A stretch of 64,000 nt of DNA from Enterococcus faecium. GTDB lineage: Bacteria > Bacillota > Bacilli > Lactobacillales > Enterococcaceae. The notes under the pieces were generated by a model, which worked only from the letters and a program-made list of their open reading frames with translations, was not told where the DNA came from and made no database searches. Shown here in pieces: positions 57,912 through 64,000 of this stretch; the first letter of the stretch is position 1; every line of letters begins with the position of its first letter. The stretch spans positions 2,345,001 through 2,409,000 of the forward strand of contig NZ_CP118955.1 of NCBI RefSeq assembly GCF_029023785.1. Reading direction: 5' to 3'. A program made the translations under genes and the position numbers.

Positions 57912-59153
57912 TCATTTTCTTAAAAGCTGTTTTCTCAAAAGATCAAATCCTTGCATAACCGCATTATATCTGATAGCAGCACGATCTCTGGCAAAGTGAT
58001 ATTTTTCCGAAACCACGCCGTCTTTAGATGAAATAGCGATCCATACTGTTCCTGCAGATTGACCTTCTAACGTGTCCGGTCCAGCCACTCCGGTGAAAGC
58101 TACACTGTAATCTGTTCTTGCTATCTCACGTGCTTGAATGGCCATCTGCTCCACACATTCTTTGCTGACTGTTCCATATTCTGCTAATAGCTCCGGATCA
58201 ATCTCCAGAAAACCAGCTTTTGTTTGGAGCGAGTAGGTAACGAATCCGCCTGGAAATACTTCAGATACACCAGCAATGTCGCCTAATGCGGCTTGGAAGG
58301 CGCCGGCTGTCAAACTTTCCGCTGCTGTTACAGTCTGCTTGTTTTCTTTCAGTAGTTCCACTACGACTTTTGCTAGCGAATTATCATCGCCGTATCCATA
58401 AAAATATTCCCCTACTCGTTCTTGGATTTTTTCTTCTAATGCTAAAAGAGCTTGATTCCCTGCCTGAACATCATTTGTTTTCACTGTCAGTCGTAATGTC
58501 ACTTCATTTGGTTTGGCATATGGTGCGATCGTTGGATTGATCTGTGTCTCAATCAGATCTTTTAGCTCAGTGACCAGTCGCGATTCACCAATCCCATAAA
58601 AGCGCAAAACTTTAGAAATTAGTTTTTCTTCAGAAGGAAAACGTTCCTCTAGTAAAGGACGTACTTGTTCCACAAACATTGGTTTCAACTCATTAGGCGG
58701 ACCGGGAAGAAGGATATACGCATGTGTATCTGTTTGATAAAAAGTCCCTAAAGCAAGCCCTGTACGATTTGGTAGAGGAACCCCGCCTTCGATAATCTGG
58801 GACTGTTGCAGATTGTTTTTGGTCATTTTTCGATGGGTTGTTTCAAAATATGCCAATAATTTTTTGTATCCTTCCGTATTTTGTATGAGAGACTTACCGA
58901 GGTGAGCCGCAGTTGCTTCTTTTGTCAGGTCATCTTCTGTCGGTCCTAATCCGCCACATAAGAGTATGAGTTCACTTCTTGTTTCAGCTAGAGCAATCAA
59001 CTCTTCTAAACGCTGCTGATTATCTCCTACAACTGTTTGATAATAAACTTCGATACCTAGATCAGCTAGCTGTTCTGACAAGAAAGTGGCATTCGTATTC
59101 ACGACTTGTCCTAGTAAAAGTTCTGTTCCGACAGCTATTATTTCTGCTTTCAT
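57912..59153 (-). CDS. cinA: CinA family competence/damage-inducible protein
   Basis: 413 residues with two domains: an N-terminal MoaB/MogA-like domain ([32 protein letters not shown]) and a C-terminal CinA domain ([29 protein letters not shown]) of the nicotinamide-nucleotide amidase type. In pneumococcus CinA ties RecA to the membrane during transformation. The cinA-recA order is conserved here. The ATG has AAGGGAGCGGG upstream. The repeat array C and a terminator lie between it and pgsA. Confidence 0.93.
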   Translation of the reverse strand: MKAEIIAVGTELLLGQVVNTNATFLSEQLADLGIEVYYQTVVGDNQQRLEELIALAETRSELILLCGGLGPTEDDLTKEATAAHLGKSLIQNTEGYKKLLAYFETTHRKMTKNNLQQSQIIEGGVPLPNRTGLALGTFYQTDTHAYILLPGPPNELKPMFVEQVRPLLEERFPSEEKLISKVLRFYGIGESRLVTELKDLIETQINPTIAPYAKPNEVTLRLTVKTNDVQAGNQALLALEEKIQERVGEYFYGYGDDNSLAKVVVELLKENKQTVTAAESLTAGAFQAALGDIAGVSEVFPGGFVTYSLQTKAGFLEIDPELLAEYGTVSKECVEQMAIQAREIARTDYSVAFTGVAGPDTLEGQSAGTVWIAISSKDGVVSEKYHFARDRAAIRYNAVMQGFDLLRKQLLRK

Positions 59154-59173
59154 TACTTCCCGCTCCCTTATAT

Positions 59174-59179
59174 AGTATA
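59174..59179 (-). promoter_or_regulatory. Possible -10 of cinA
   Basis: TATACT on the minus strand in a very A/T-rich stretch just before cinA; no good -35. Proposed because the terminator at 59201-59251 would otherwise cut cinA off from pgsA. Confidence 0.3.
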
Positions 59180-59200
59180 CGCTGTATTTTTATATTTTTT

Positions 59201-59251
59201 TATTTAAAAAGAGGGCAAGGAGCTGTGACAAAAATCTTGTCACAGCTCCTT
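59201..59251 (-). terminator. Terminator between pgsA (array C) and cinA
   Basis: Perfect 15-bp arms (59217-59231 with 59237-59251; core GGAGCTGTGACAA) followed on the minus strand by a T-rich stretch. It marks the first end of repeat array C. Confidence 0.85.
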
Positions 59252-59256
59252 GTTCC

Positions 59257-59392
59257 AAATAAACAGTGTTCTCCTGCCAAAACCTCGGTCATAAGTCACA
59301 ATATACATAAAACATGAAAAGCTGTTTTTTGAAATTATCCCTTGTGACTCAGAGTTAGACGGCAGGCTCACAACCTCTCCACTAAACGATAC
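59257..59392 (+). repeat. Modular hairpin repeat array C (module 1 and start of another)
   Basis: Read on the plus strand from the terminator: AATAAACAGTGTTC, then module 1 (to about 59378) ending CACAACCTCT, then TAAACG of a following module cut short at the pgsA stop codon (59393-59395). Pairing CTGCC/GGCAG and GTCACAA/TTGTGAC is kept. The core ACATGAAAAGCTGTTTTTTGA is shared with array B module 1. On the pgsA transcript it would form a structured 3' untranslated region. Confidence 0.85.
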
Positions 59393-59971
59393 TTACATTG
59401 ATCCTTTGAACACACCGCTGTTTTTGATGAAGTAATCCACACCTGAATAGATAGTAAAGATCAGACAAGCATAAAGCATGATTTGATCTACTGGAATACC
59501 GATCAGGCTGAATGGGATATTATTGATAAACAGCAAGATAATAGCAACCATTTGTGTAGCCGTCTTGACTTTTCCCGGCCAAGCTGCAGCCATGACTTCT
59601 CCATGTTCGACAAGTAGTAAACGCAAGCCTGTGACGGCTAATTCACGACAGACAATGATCGCTACTACCCAACCAGGGGCCTTTCCTTGGTCAACCAACA
59701 TGATAAAAGCAGTCATAACTAGCATTTTATCTGCCAACGGGTCCGCAAACTTGCCAAAATTAGTGACAAGGCCTCGCGCACGGGCAATTTTTCCATCTAA
59801 CCAGTCTGTGATACTAGCTAAAGCAAAAATAACTGCACCTACTAGCTGTGTGACAGCCAGTGTGGTGTCTCCTACGTTAAATTGTCCCCAATCTAAAGGT
59901 AAACCTACAACCAAAATGAAAATCGGGATCATACAAATTCTAAGTACAGTTAATTTATTTGGTAAATTCAC
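59393..59971 (-). CDS. pgsA: CDP-diacylglycerol--glycerol-3-phosphate 3-phosphatidyltransferase
   Basis: Makes phosphatidylglycerol phosphate, the precursor of PG, cardiolipin and lysyl-PG (the MprF product). 192 residues with four to five TM segments and the CDP-alcohol phosphotransferase signature DWLDGKIARARGLVTNFGKF followed by ADPLADK. The start is GTG at 59969-59971 with AAAGGAGTCG upstream. It belongs to the ymfF-ymfH-rodZ-pgsA-cinA-recA neighbourhood. Array C touches its stop codon. Confidence 0.95.
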   Translation of the reverse strand: MNLPNKLTVLRICMIPIFILVVGLPLDWGQFNVGDTTLAVTQLVGAVIFALASITDWLDGKIARARGLVTNFGKFADPLADKMLVMTAFIMLVDQGKAPGWVVAIIVCRELAVTGLRLLLVEHGEVMAAAWPGKVKTATQMVAIILLFINNIPFSLIGIPVDQIMLYACLIFTIYSGVDYFIKNSGVFKGSM

Positions 59972-60099
59972 ACTATCGACTCCTTTCTTCCCTATTCTAC
60001 GTGACTATCAGCGAAGTTTCCACCGATATTATTTACTTTTCCAAATGAATTTATTCAAAGGAGTATTTTTATTGAAATTGATCTTTTTGAATTAACGAA

Positions 60100-60139
60100 G
60101 AAGGACCGCGACACAGATTTGTCACGATCCTTCTTTTTT
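60100..60139. terminator. Terminator-like hairpin between rodZ and pgsA
   Basis: Arms GAAGGA-(CC)-GCGACA and TGTCAC-GATCCTTC (60100-60133). The T run of six is on the plus-strand side, while the flanking genes are read on the minus strand, where the exit is weaker (TTCTTCG). It may therefore be leaky for rodZ-pgsA. Confidence 0.6.
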
Positions 60140-60179
60140 ATACCTACAAGTAAACAGATGCGTAAACTAATTTATACGA

Positions 60180-61064
60180 TCATTCTGCGTATTGAAGAGT
60201 AAGGTTCACATTTTTTGGACTCTGATTGTTTTCCCCTGGATTAACTGGTACGGATTCTCCATTCGCTTTGATCGTTGCATTGCTTGCTGCACCAATCGTG
60301 ATGGTCGCATTTGTTGCTGTTTCCGGTAACACGGTACTCTGTGTTTCATTTGCTGCCAGTGTCCCTTGATAAACATAGGCATTGTCTACTAGCACACCTA
60401 ACCATACACGATTGACAGCAGTAAATTCAAGGGTTACAGGCTTGGTAGCGTCTGTGATATTTACTGCGATGGCACTGCCAGAATCTTCTCCTGTAGCTAT
60501 TGCCATTTTCTTTTCTTCACTTGATTTTGTTGTTGATTCTACTGTAGAAGACTCTTTGGTCTGCGTGCTTTGCTCTGAGGAAGAGGACTCCTCGACTGAT
60601 CCTTCTACTTTAAGCGAAGAAGCTGTGTCTCCGATTATTGGATCAGCTTGACGATCTTGCCAAGTCATATAGCCCACGACAACGACAATCGCCAAAGCAA
60701 CCAATCCTAATAAAATGACAGGAAGACTTGTCCAAAAGCGACTTGGATGCGATTCTTCCTGATGCATTGCTTTTCTAGAAGTACTTACTGTTTCAGGCTG
60801 CGGACGTTCAGGGACCGATCCTGTCAATTTGCTTTTCCCATCAAAAACATCGACTAAATGGTCTCCATCTTCTCCTACAGCTTCAGCGTATTGCCGAATA
60901 AATGCCCGCACGTAAAATTTACCAGGCAATTGGTCAAAATCATCATTGTCGATTGCTTCCAAATAACGTTTTTGAATTTTTGTAATCTGCTGTAATTCAT
61001 CTAAAGATATTTTTTTATTCAGGCGTGCTTGCCGTAATTTTTCTCCGATGGTTTCAAAAGCCAC
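60180..61064 (-). CDS. rodZ: RodZ-like cell-shape protein with helix-turn-helix
   Basis: Links the elongation machinery to the membrane. 294 residues: N-terminal Cro-type HTH (IGEKLRQARLNKKISLDELQ; ITKIQKRYLEAIDNDDFDQLPG), a Ser/Pro-rich linker, one TM (about 118-138), a Ser/Glu-rich stretch, and the C-terminal DUF4115 domain. I chose GTG at 61062-61064 because GGAGAAGAT lies 6-10 nt upstream; a TTG 17 codons earlier has no ribosome site. Corresponds to B. subtilis YmfM, upstream of pgsA. Repeat array D separates it from ymfH. Confidence 0.9.
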   Translation of the reverse strand: MAFETIGEKLRQARLNKKISLDELQQITKIQKRYLEAIDNDDFDQLPGKFYVRAFIRQYAEAVGEDGDHLVDVFDGKSKLTGSVPERPQPETVSTSRKAMHQEESHPSRFWTSLPVILLGLVALAIVVVVGYMTWQDRQADPIIGDTASSLKVEGSVEESSSSEQSTQTKESSTVESTTKSSEEKKMAIATGEDSGSAIAVNITDATKPVTLEFTAVNRVWLGVLVDNAYVYQGTLAANETQSTVLPETATNATITIGAASNATIKANGESVPVNPGENNQSPKNVNLTLQYAE

Positions 61065-61136
61065 TCGTTCATCTTCTCCAGTCTGTTTGATTCTCCGAAG
61101 CATCTGCTGTTGCAACGAAAGACGTTATGTTTGGGT

Positions 61137-61161
61137 GCTGTGACAAAAGTCATGTCACAGC
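61137..61161. other. Terminator-type hairpin at the head of repeat array D
   Basis: Arms GCTGTGACA/TGTCACAGC, the same core as the terminator of pgsA. On the minus strand no T run follows, so termination toward rodZ would be weak; on the plus strand six T follow. Confidence 0.7.
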
Positions 61162-61173
61162 TCCTTTTTTCCG

Positions 61174-61665
61174 AATAAACATTGTTCTCCTGCCAACTCC
61201 TCTGTCACAAGTCACAATATCCAATAAATATAAGAAGCTGTTTTTTGAACTTGTTCCTTGTGACTCGGAGTTAAACGGCAGGCTCACGACCTCTTTCTTA
61301 AACGGTGTTCAATCAGCTGTTCCTCGGTATTAGCTCAAAAACCGGCAAAATATAAGGAGATATTTTTCCGTATGTTTCTCTAATACTCAGGTCAAAACGC
61401 TGATTTCACAACCTCTTCCTTAAACGGTGTTCAAAAGCTTGCATCTGCGGTAATAAGTCCAACCAAGTTAAAAACATTAAGAAGCTGTTTTTACTTGGCT
61501 GTTCTTATTACTTGATGCAGGGCAGCTTTTTCACAACCTCTTGGTACACGGTGTTCCAGAAGTAGCTTCTTCGGCAATAAGCCGAAATATCACAAAAATT
61601 TGAGAAGCAATTTTCGTAAATTCCTTCTTATTTCTTGAAGCTGACCACTTCTGTCACAACCTCTT
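61174..61665 (+). repeat. Modular hairpin repeat array D (modules 1-2-4-5)
   Basis: Longest array. Module 1 about 61174-61295, module 2 about 61296-61416, module 4 about 61417-61541, module 5 about 61542-61665. Module 4 pairs 61434-61439/61524-61529, 61440-61445/61514-61519, 61450-61457/61504-61511 and 61463-61468/61493-61498. Module 5 pairs 61557-61563/61647-61653 and 61564-61569/61637-61642. Module 2 is degenerate: only about two thirds of the 18-bp stem of array B is kept. All share the frame (TAAACGGTGTTC ... TCACAACCTCTT), a CGGTAATAAG-like left arm and a GAAGCTGTTTTT-like apical loop. No coding capacity. Confidence 0.85.
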
Positions 61666-61841
61666 TGATTACTTCGTTTGATTTTATTTTAATATAAGTT
61701 GATTAAAAGAGAGCATGATTTGTTTTATTTTCTCACTAATTTTTCCAACACAACTAAGAATACCATAAAAGCTGATTTTGGAGGAGGTTCCTACTACAAG
61801 TCTAAAACGAAATTTAAGACTTTTCCTCATAAAATACTGGT
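61666..61841. other. Rest of the ymfH-rodZ gap
   Basis: A/T-rich spacer between array D and the ymfH stop codon. One weak inverted repeat (AAGTCT...AGACTT near 61797-61822) without a T run. I see no open frame and no convincing terminator. Confidence 0.5.
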
Positions 61842-63128
61842 TTATTTTGGTCTCATGTAAAACTCGCTGAAGGCCTCTTCACTTATAAATGCTTCCCCAG
61901 CTGCCAGTACGTCTTTCATTTGGATCGAATCGATGATTTCAGGAAGATCAAATAAAGTTCGATCGCCAAATAAACTTTGCGTAAATTGATTGGCAATATA
62001 TTCGATCGAATTTAATGATTGGAAATATTGTCCAAGCATTTTCTTCTTCAGCAAATCGAGATTTGTTTCTGACACTTCCGGATCATCAGCGAATCCAAGA
62101 ATGATTTCTTTGACTTTTTCTGCTGCTTTCTCTGGTTCGTCCGTATCTCCGCTGAAGTCCGCAAAGTGAAATTCACGATCCAAGCTGAATTCAAAACCAA
62201 AGCTGTCATCGATAATTCCTTGATTGTACATCGCTAGATAGTTTCGAGAAGTATTGCCTAAAATCATTTGGAACAACAGATTGATTGCTGTTTTATAGCG
62301 TAACAGTTCTGTTCCTTCTTGCGGCAATGTGTCTAATCCTTTAATACCAAGTACAAATTTATCTCGTGTAATGGCTGCTTCCAATGCACTTTGTTTGATG
62401 ATTTCTTTTGTGTTTTCAGGGAAATAACGTACAATTTCTTGCTTTGGAGGGAAATTTTTTGCTTCTTGGTTTTCCCGAATAAGTTTCATCAATTTCTCAG
62501 GCTCCATCTTACCAACTACAAATAAAACCATATTGCTTGGCTGATAAAACGTCCGATAGCACGTATACAAGTCTTGAGCTGTGATTTTGTCGATACTTTC
62601 AACCGTGCCCGCAATATCGATATGCAATGGGTGTGTAGGATACAAGTTATTTAGTATGCCAAAAAACATCCGCCAGTTAGGGTCGTCTTCATACATTTGG
62701 ATTTCCTGACCGATGATTCCTTTTTCCTTGTTTACAGTTTCTTCTGTGAAGTAAGGTGCTTGTACAAAATCGATCAGAGTCGTCAGATTCTTTTCTACCT
62801 GATCCGTCGTAGAAAACAGATAGCTGGTTTTCGTAAAACTTGTGAAAGCATTGGCGGAAGCTCCTTGTTTCCCAAATAATTGAAAGACATCACCATCTTC
62901 TTTTTCAAACAACTTATGTTCTAAAAAATGGGCAATTCCATCTGGAACTTTCACCTTTTCTTTTTCACCATAGGGAATAAATTCGTTATCGATCGAACCA
63001 TAATTCGTACTGAACAAACCATATGTCTTGTGATAGTCATTTTTAGGCAACAAATACACGGTCAAACCGTTTGGCAGTACTTCATGATAAAGTGTTTCAT
63101 TGATTTGCTCATATTCTGTTTTATTCAT
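61842..63128 (-). CDS. ymfH: M16-family peptidase YmfH
   Basis: Insulinase-type metalloprotease subunit. 428 residues: the zinc motif HFLEH in DGIAHFLEHKLFE (about 76-80) is intact, and the distal Glu region follows (KEKGIIGQEIQMYEDDP). The ATG at 63126-63128 has AGGAGG 8 nt upstream; an ATG two codons earlier is too close to it. Overlaps the end of ymfF by 8 bp from this start. YmfF and YmfH homologues form a conserved pair; their substrate is not established. Confidence 0.92.
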   Translation of the reverse strand: MNKTEYEQINETLYHEVLPNGLTVYLLPKNDYHKTYGLFSTNYGSIDNEFIPYGEKEKVKVPDGIAHFLEHKLFEKEDGDVFQLFGKQGASANAFTSFTKTSYLFSTTDQVEKNLTTLIDFVQAPYFTEETVNKEKGIIGQEIQMYEDDPNWRMFFGILNNLYPTHPLHIDIAGTVESIDKITAQDLYTCYRTFYQPSNMVLFVVGKMEPEKLMKLIRENQEAKNFPPKQEIVRYFPENTKEIIKQSALEAAITRDKFVLGIKGLDTLPQEGTELLRYKTAINLLFQMILGNTSRNYLAMYNQGIIDDSFGFEFSLDREFHFADFSGDTDEPEKAAEKVKEIILGFADDPEVSETNLDLLKKKMLGQYFQSLNSIEYIANQFTQSLFGDRTLFDLPEIIDSIQMKDVLAAGEAFISEEAFSEFYMRPK

Positions 63129-64000
63129 TTGCATTTCCTCCTGCTAAAAAGAAGATTGCCTGCAATTCGATTTGCTCAGCTACTTGTTGTATCTCTTTGA
63201 TCGTTACGCTCTCCATACGTTTCAACCATTCTTCATCAGATAATTTTGTTTCCGGCAGCCAGCTGTCCAAAAAAGAAGCTTCGATTGCCGCTTGCGGAGA
63301 GTCTAGAGAAAGCAGATATTGGTTTCTCAGCATTGCTTTTGTCTGAGACAGTTCCAACTCTGTTATTTCACCATTTCGCAAACTTTCTAATTGCTCGTGA
63401 ATCAGATGAAGTACTTGATTTCGGTTCTTTTCATCGATACCGGTTTGGACACTCATGAATCCTCGGAACGTATCCACGCTACTAGAGGCATAATAAGCTA
63501 GACTTTCTTTCTCTCTGACATTCATGAAAAGTTTAGAGTGAGGAAAACCGCCAAATAAACCGTTAAAGACCATTAGCGCAAAACGTTCTGGTTCATCGTA
63601 ATACACATTTGTCTGATAAGCTAGGTTCAGCTTTGCTTGAACGATTGGCTCACGTACTTGTCGTTCCTTCACGATATTCACTTGAGGTTGGGTATAAAAC
63701 AGATCTGGATAAACTGTTTCCCGCGACTCAAATGGTAATTGCCCAACTGCTTCAGCTGCTTTGTCCGGATCAACATCGCCGACAACAAAAATGTCGATTT
63801 GATCATTTGCCATCATTTCTTGATAGTAGGACGCTAGCGAACTAGCAGTGATCTTGTCCAAATCTTCGACTACGCCCAACCCTGGGATCTTTTGTTCCGG
63901 GCTGTTTTCAAAATAAAGTTCTTGCAAGGCATAGGAAGCAAAAGTTTGTTTATCTTCCTTCAAACTTTCCAAATATAGACGCAGATTGTTCTTTTCCAAG
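63121..64000 (-). CDS. ymfF: M16-family peptidase-like protein YmfF, C-terminal part
   Basis: Runs off the right edge, so the N-terminus and true start are missing; 292 residues are visible. Seen: FVVGDVDPDKAAEAV, the M16 C-domain core, and YETNVYYDEPERF-like segments (LAYQTNVYYDEP), FGGFPHSKLFMNVREKESLAYYASS. In this family the YmfF partner usually lacks the zinc motif; that region is outside the window and cannot be checked. Overlaps ymfH. Confidence 0.9.
   Translation of the reverse strand, partial: LEKNNLRLYLESLKEDKQTFASYALQELYFENSPEQKIPGLGVVEDLDKITASSLASYYQEMMANDQIDIFVVGDVDPDKAAEAVGQLPFESRETVYPDLFYTQPQVNIVKERQVREPIVQAKLNLAYQTNVYYDEPERFALMVFNGLFGGFPHSKLFMNVREKESLAYYASSSVDTFRGFMSVQTGIDEKNRNQVLHLIHEQLESLRNGEITELELSQTKAMLRNQYLLSLDSPQAAIEASFLDSWLPETKLSDEEWLKRMESVTIKEIQQVAEQIELQAIFFLAGGNANE

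Noticed and set aside
61137-61665. CRISPR array at the hairpin repeats
   Set aside because: Units of about 120 bp are mostly structured and similar throughout; there are no short identical repeats separated by unique spacers.

Overview
The window is a stretch of a low-GC Firmicutes chromosome. It is almost certainly Enterococcus faecium or a very close relative. Two things point there: a 466-residue L,D-transpeptidase whose catalytic Cys falls at position 442, as in the described Ldtfm, and a sagA-type NlpC/P60 secreted antigen gene directly downstream of mreC-mreD. Nearly all genes are on the minus strand. Only ldh, the L,D-transpeptidase, a pepF-like peptidase, a broken hypothetical gene and proC are on the plus strand.

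Layout. 1-1911: the 5' part of a 16S rRNA gene (minus) and its control region with four tandem sigma-A promoters. 1912-16935: a housekeeping run with the same order as the Bacillus subtilis origin region: pth, mfd, yabM-like flippase, rqcP, divIC, yabR, tilS, hpt, ftsH, hslO, dusB, lysS. 17288-25545: ldh, ldt, yebC, a VanZ-like gene, pepF-like, sagA, mreD and mreC (peptidoglycan and cell shape). 26558-39802: yicC, a DUF1827-type gene, gmk, rpoZ, priA, def, fmt, rsmB, stp, prkC, rsgA, rpe, thiN (nucleotide supply, translation initiation and rRNA modification, and the PASTA kinase/phosphatase pair that senses the wall). 39822-43566: a ydbC-type ssDNA-binding protein, a patatin-like phospholipase, a hypothetical gene broken by one nonsense codon, and thiT under a TPP riboswitch. 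43574-50022: prs, glmU, purR and the zinc importer adcA-adcC-adcB. 50183-64000: ispE, mprF, proC, rny, recA, cinA, pgsA, rodZ and the M16 pair ymfH/ymfF (the last is cut by the window edge).

Control signals readable from sequence include the rrn promoter array, a candidate WalR box before sagA, a cre-like site before ldh, PurBoxes before purR, a Zur-type box before adcA, a LexA/DinR box before recA, a TPP riboswitch plus a Shine-Dalgarno-masking hairpin before thiT, and many intrinsic terminators.

The least ordinary feature is a family of long, modular stem-loop repeats in four intergenic regions (about 38216-38527, 46119-46516, 59217-59392 and 61137-61665). Each module is about 120 bp, framed by the same short ends, and folds into a multi-stem hairpin. 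The stem sequences differ completely between module types while pairing is kept. Five module types always occur in the same order, starting beside an intrinsic-terminator hairpin. Two copies of one module differ by two compensated base pairs. These arrays split the ymfH-rodZ-pgsA-cinA run. They look like a mosaic, structure-conserving element that settles next to terminators; nothing coding in the window explains how they move or what they do.
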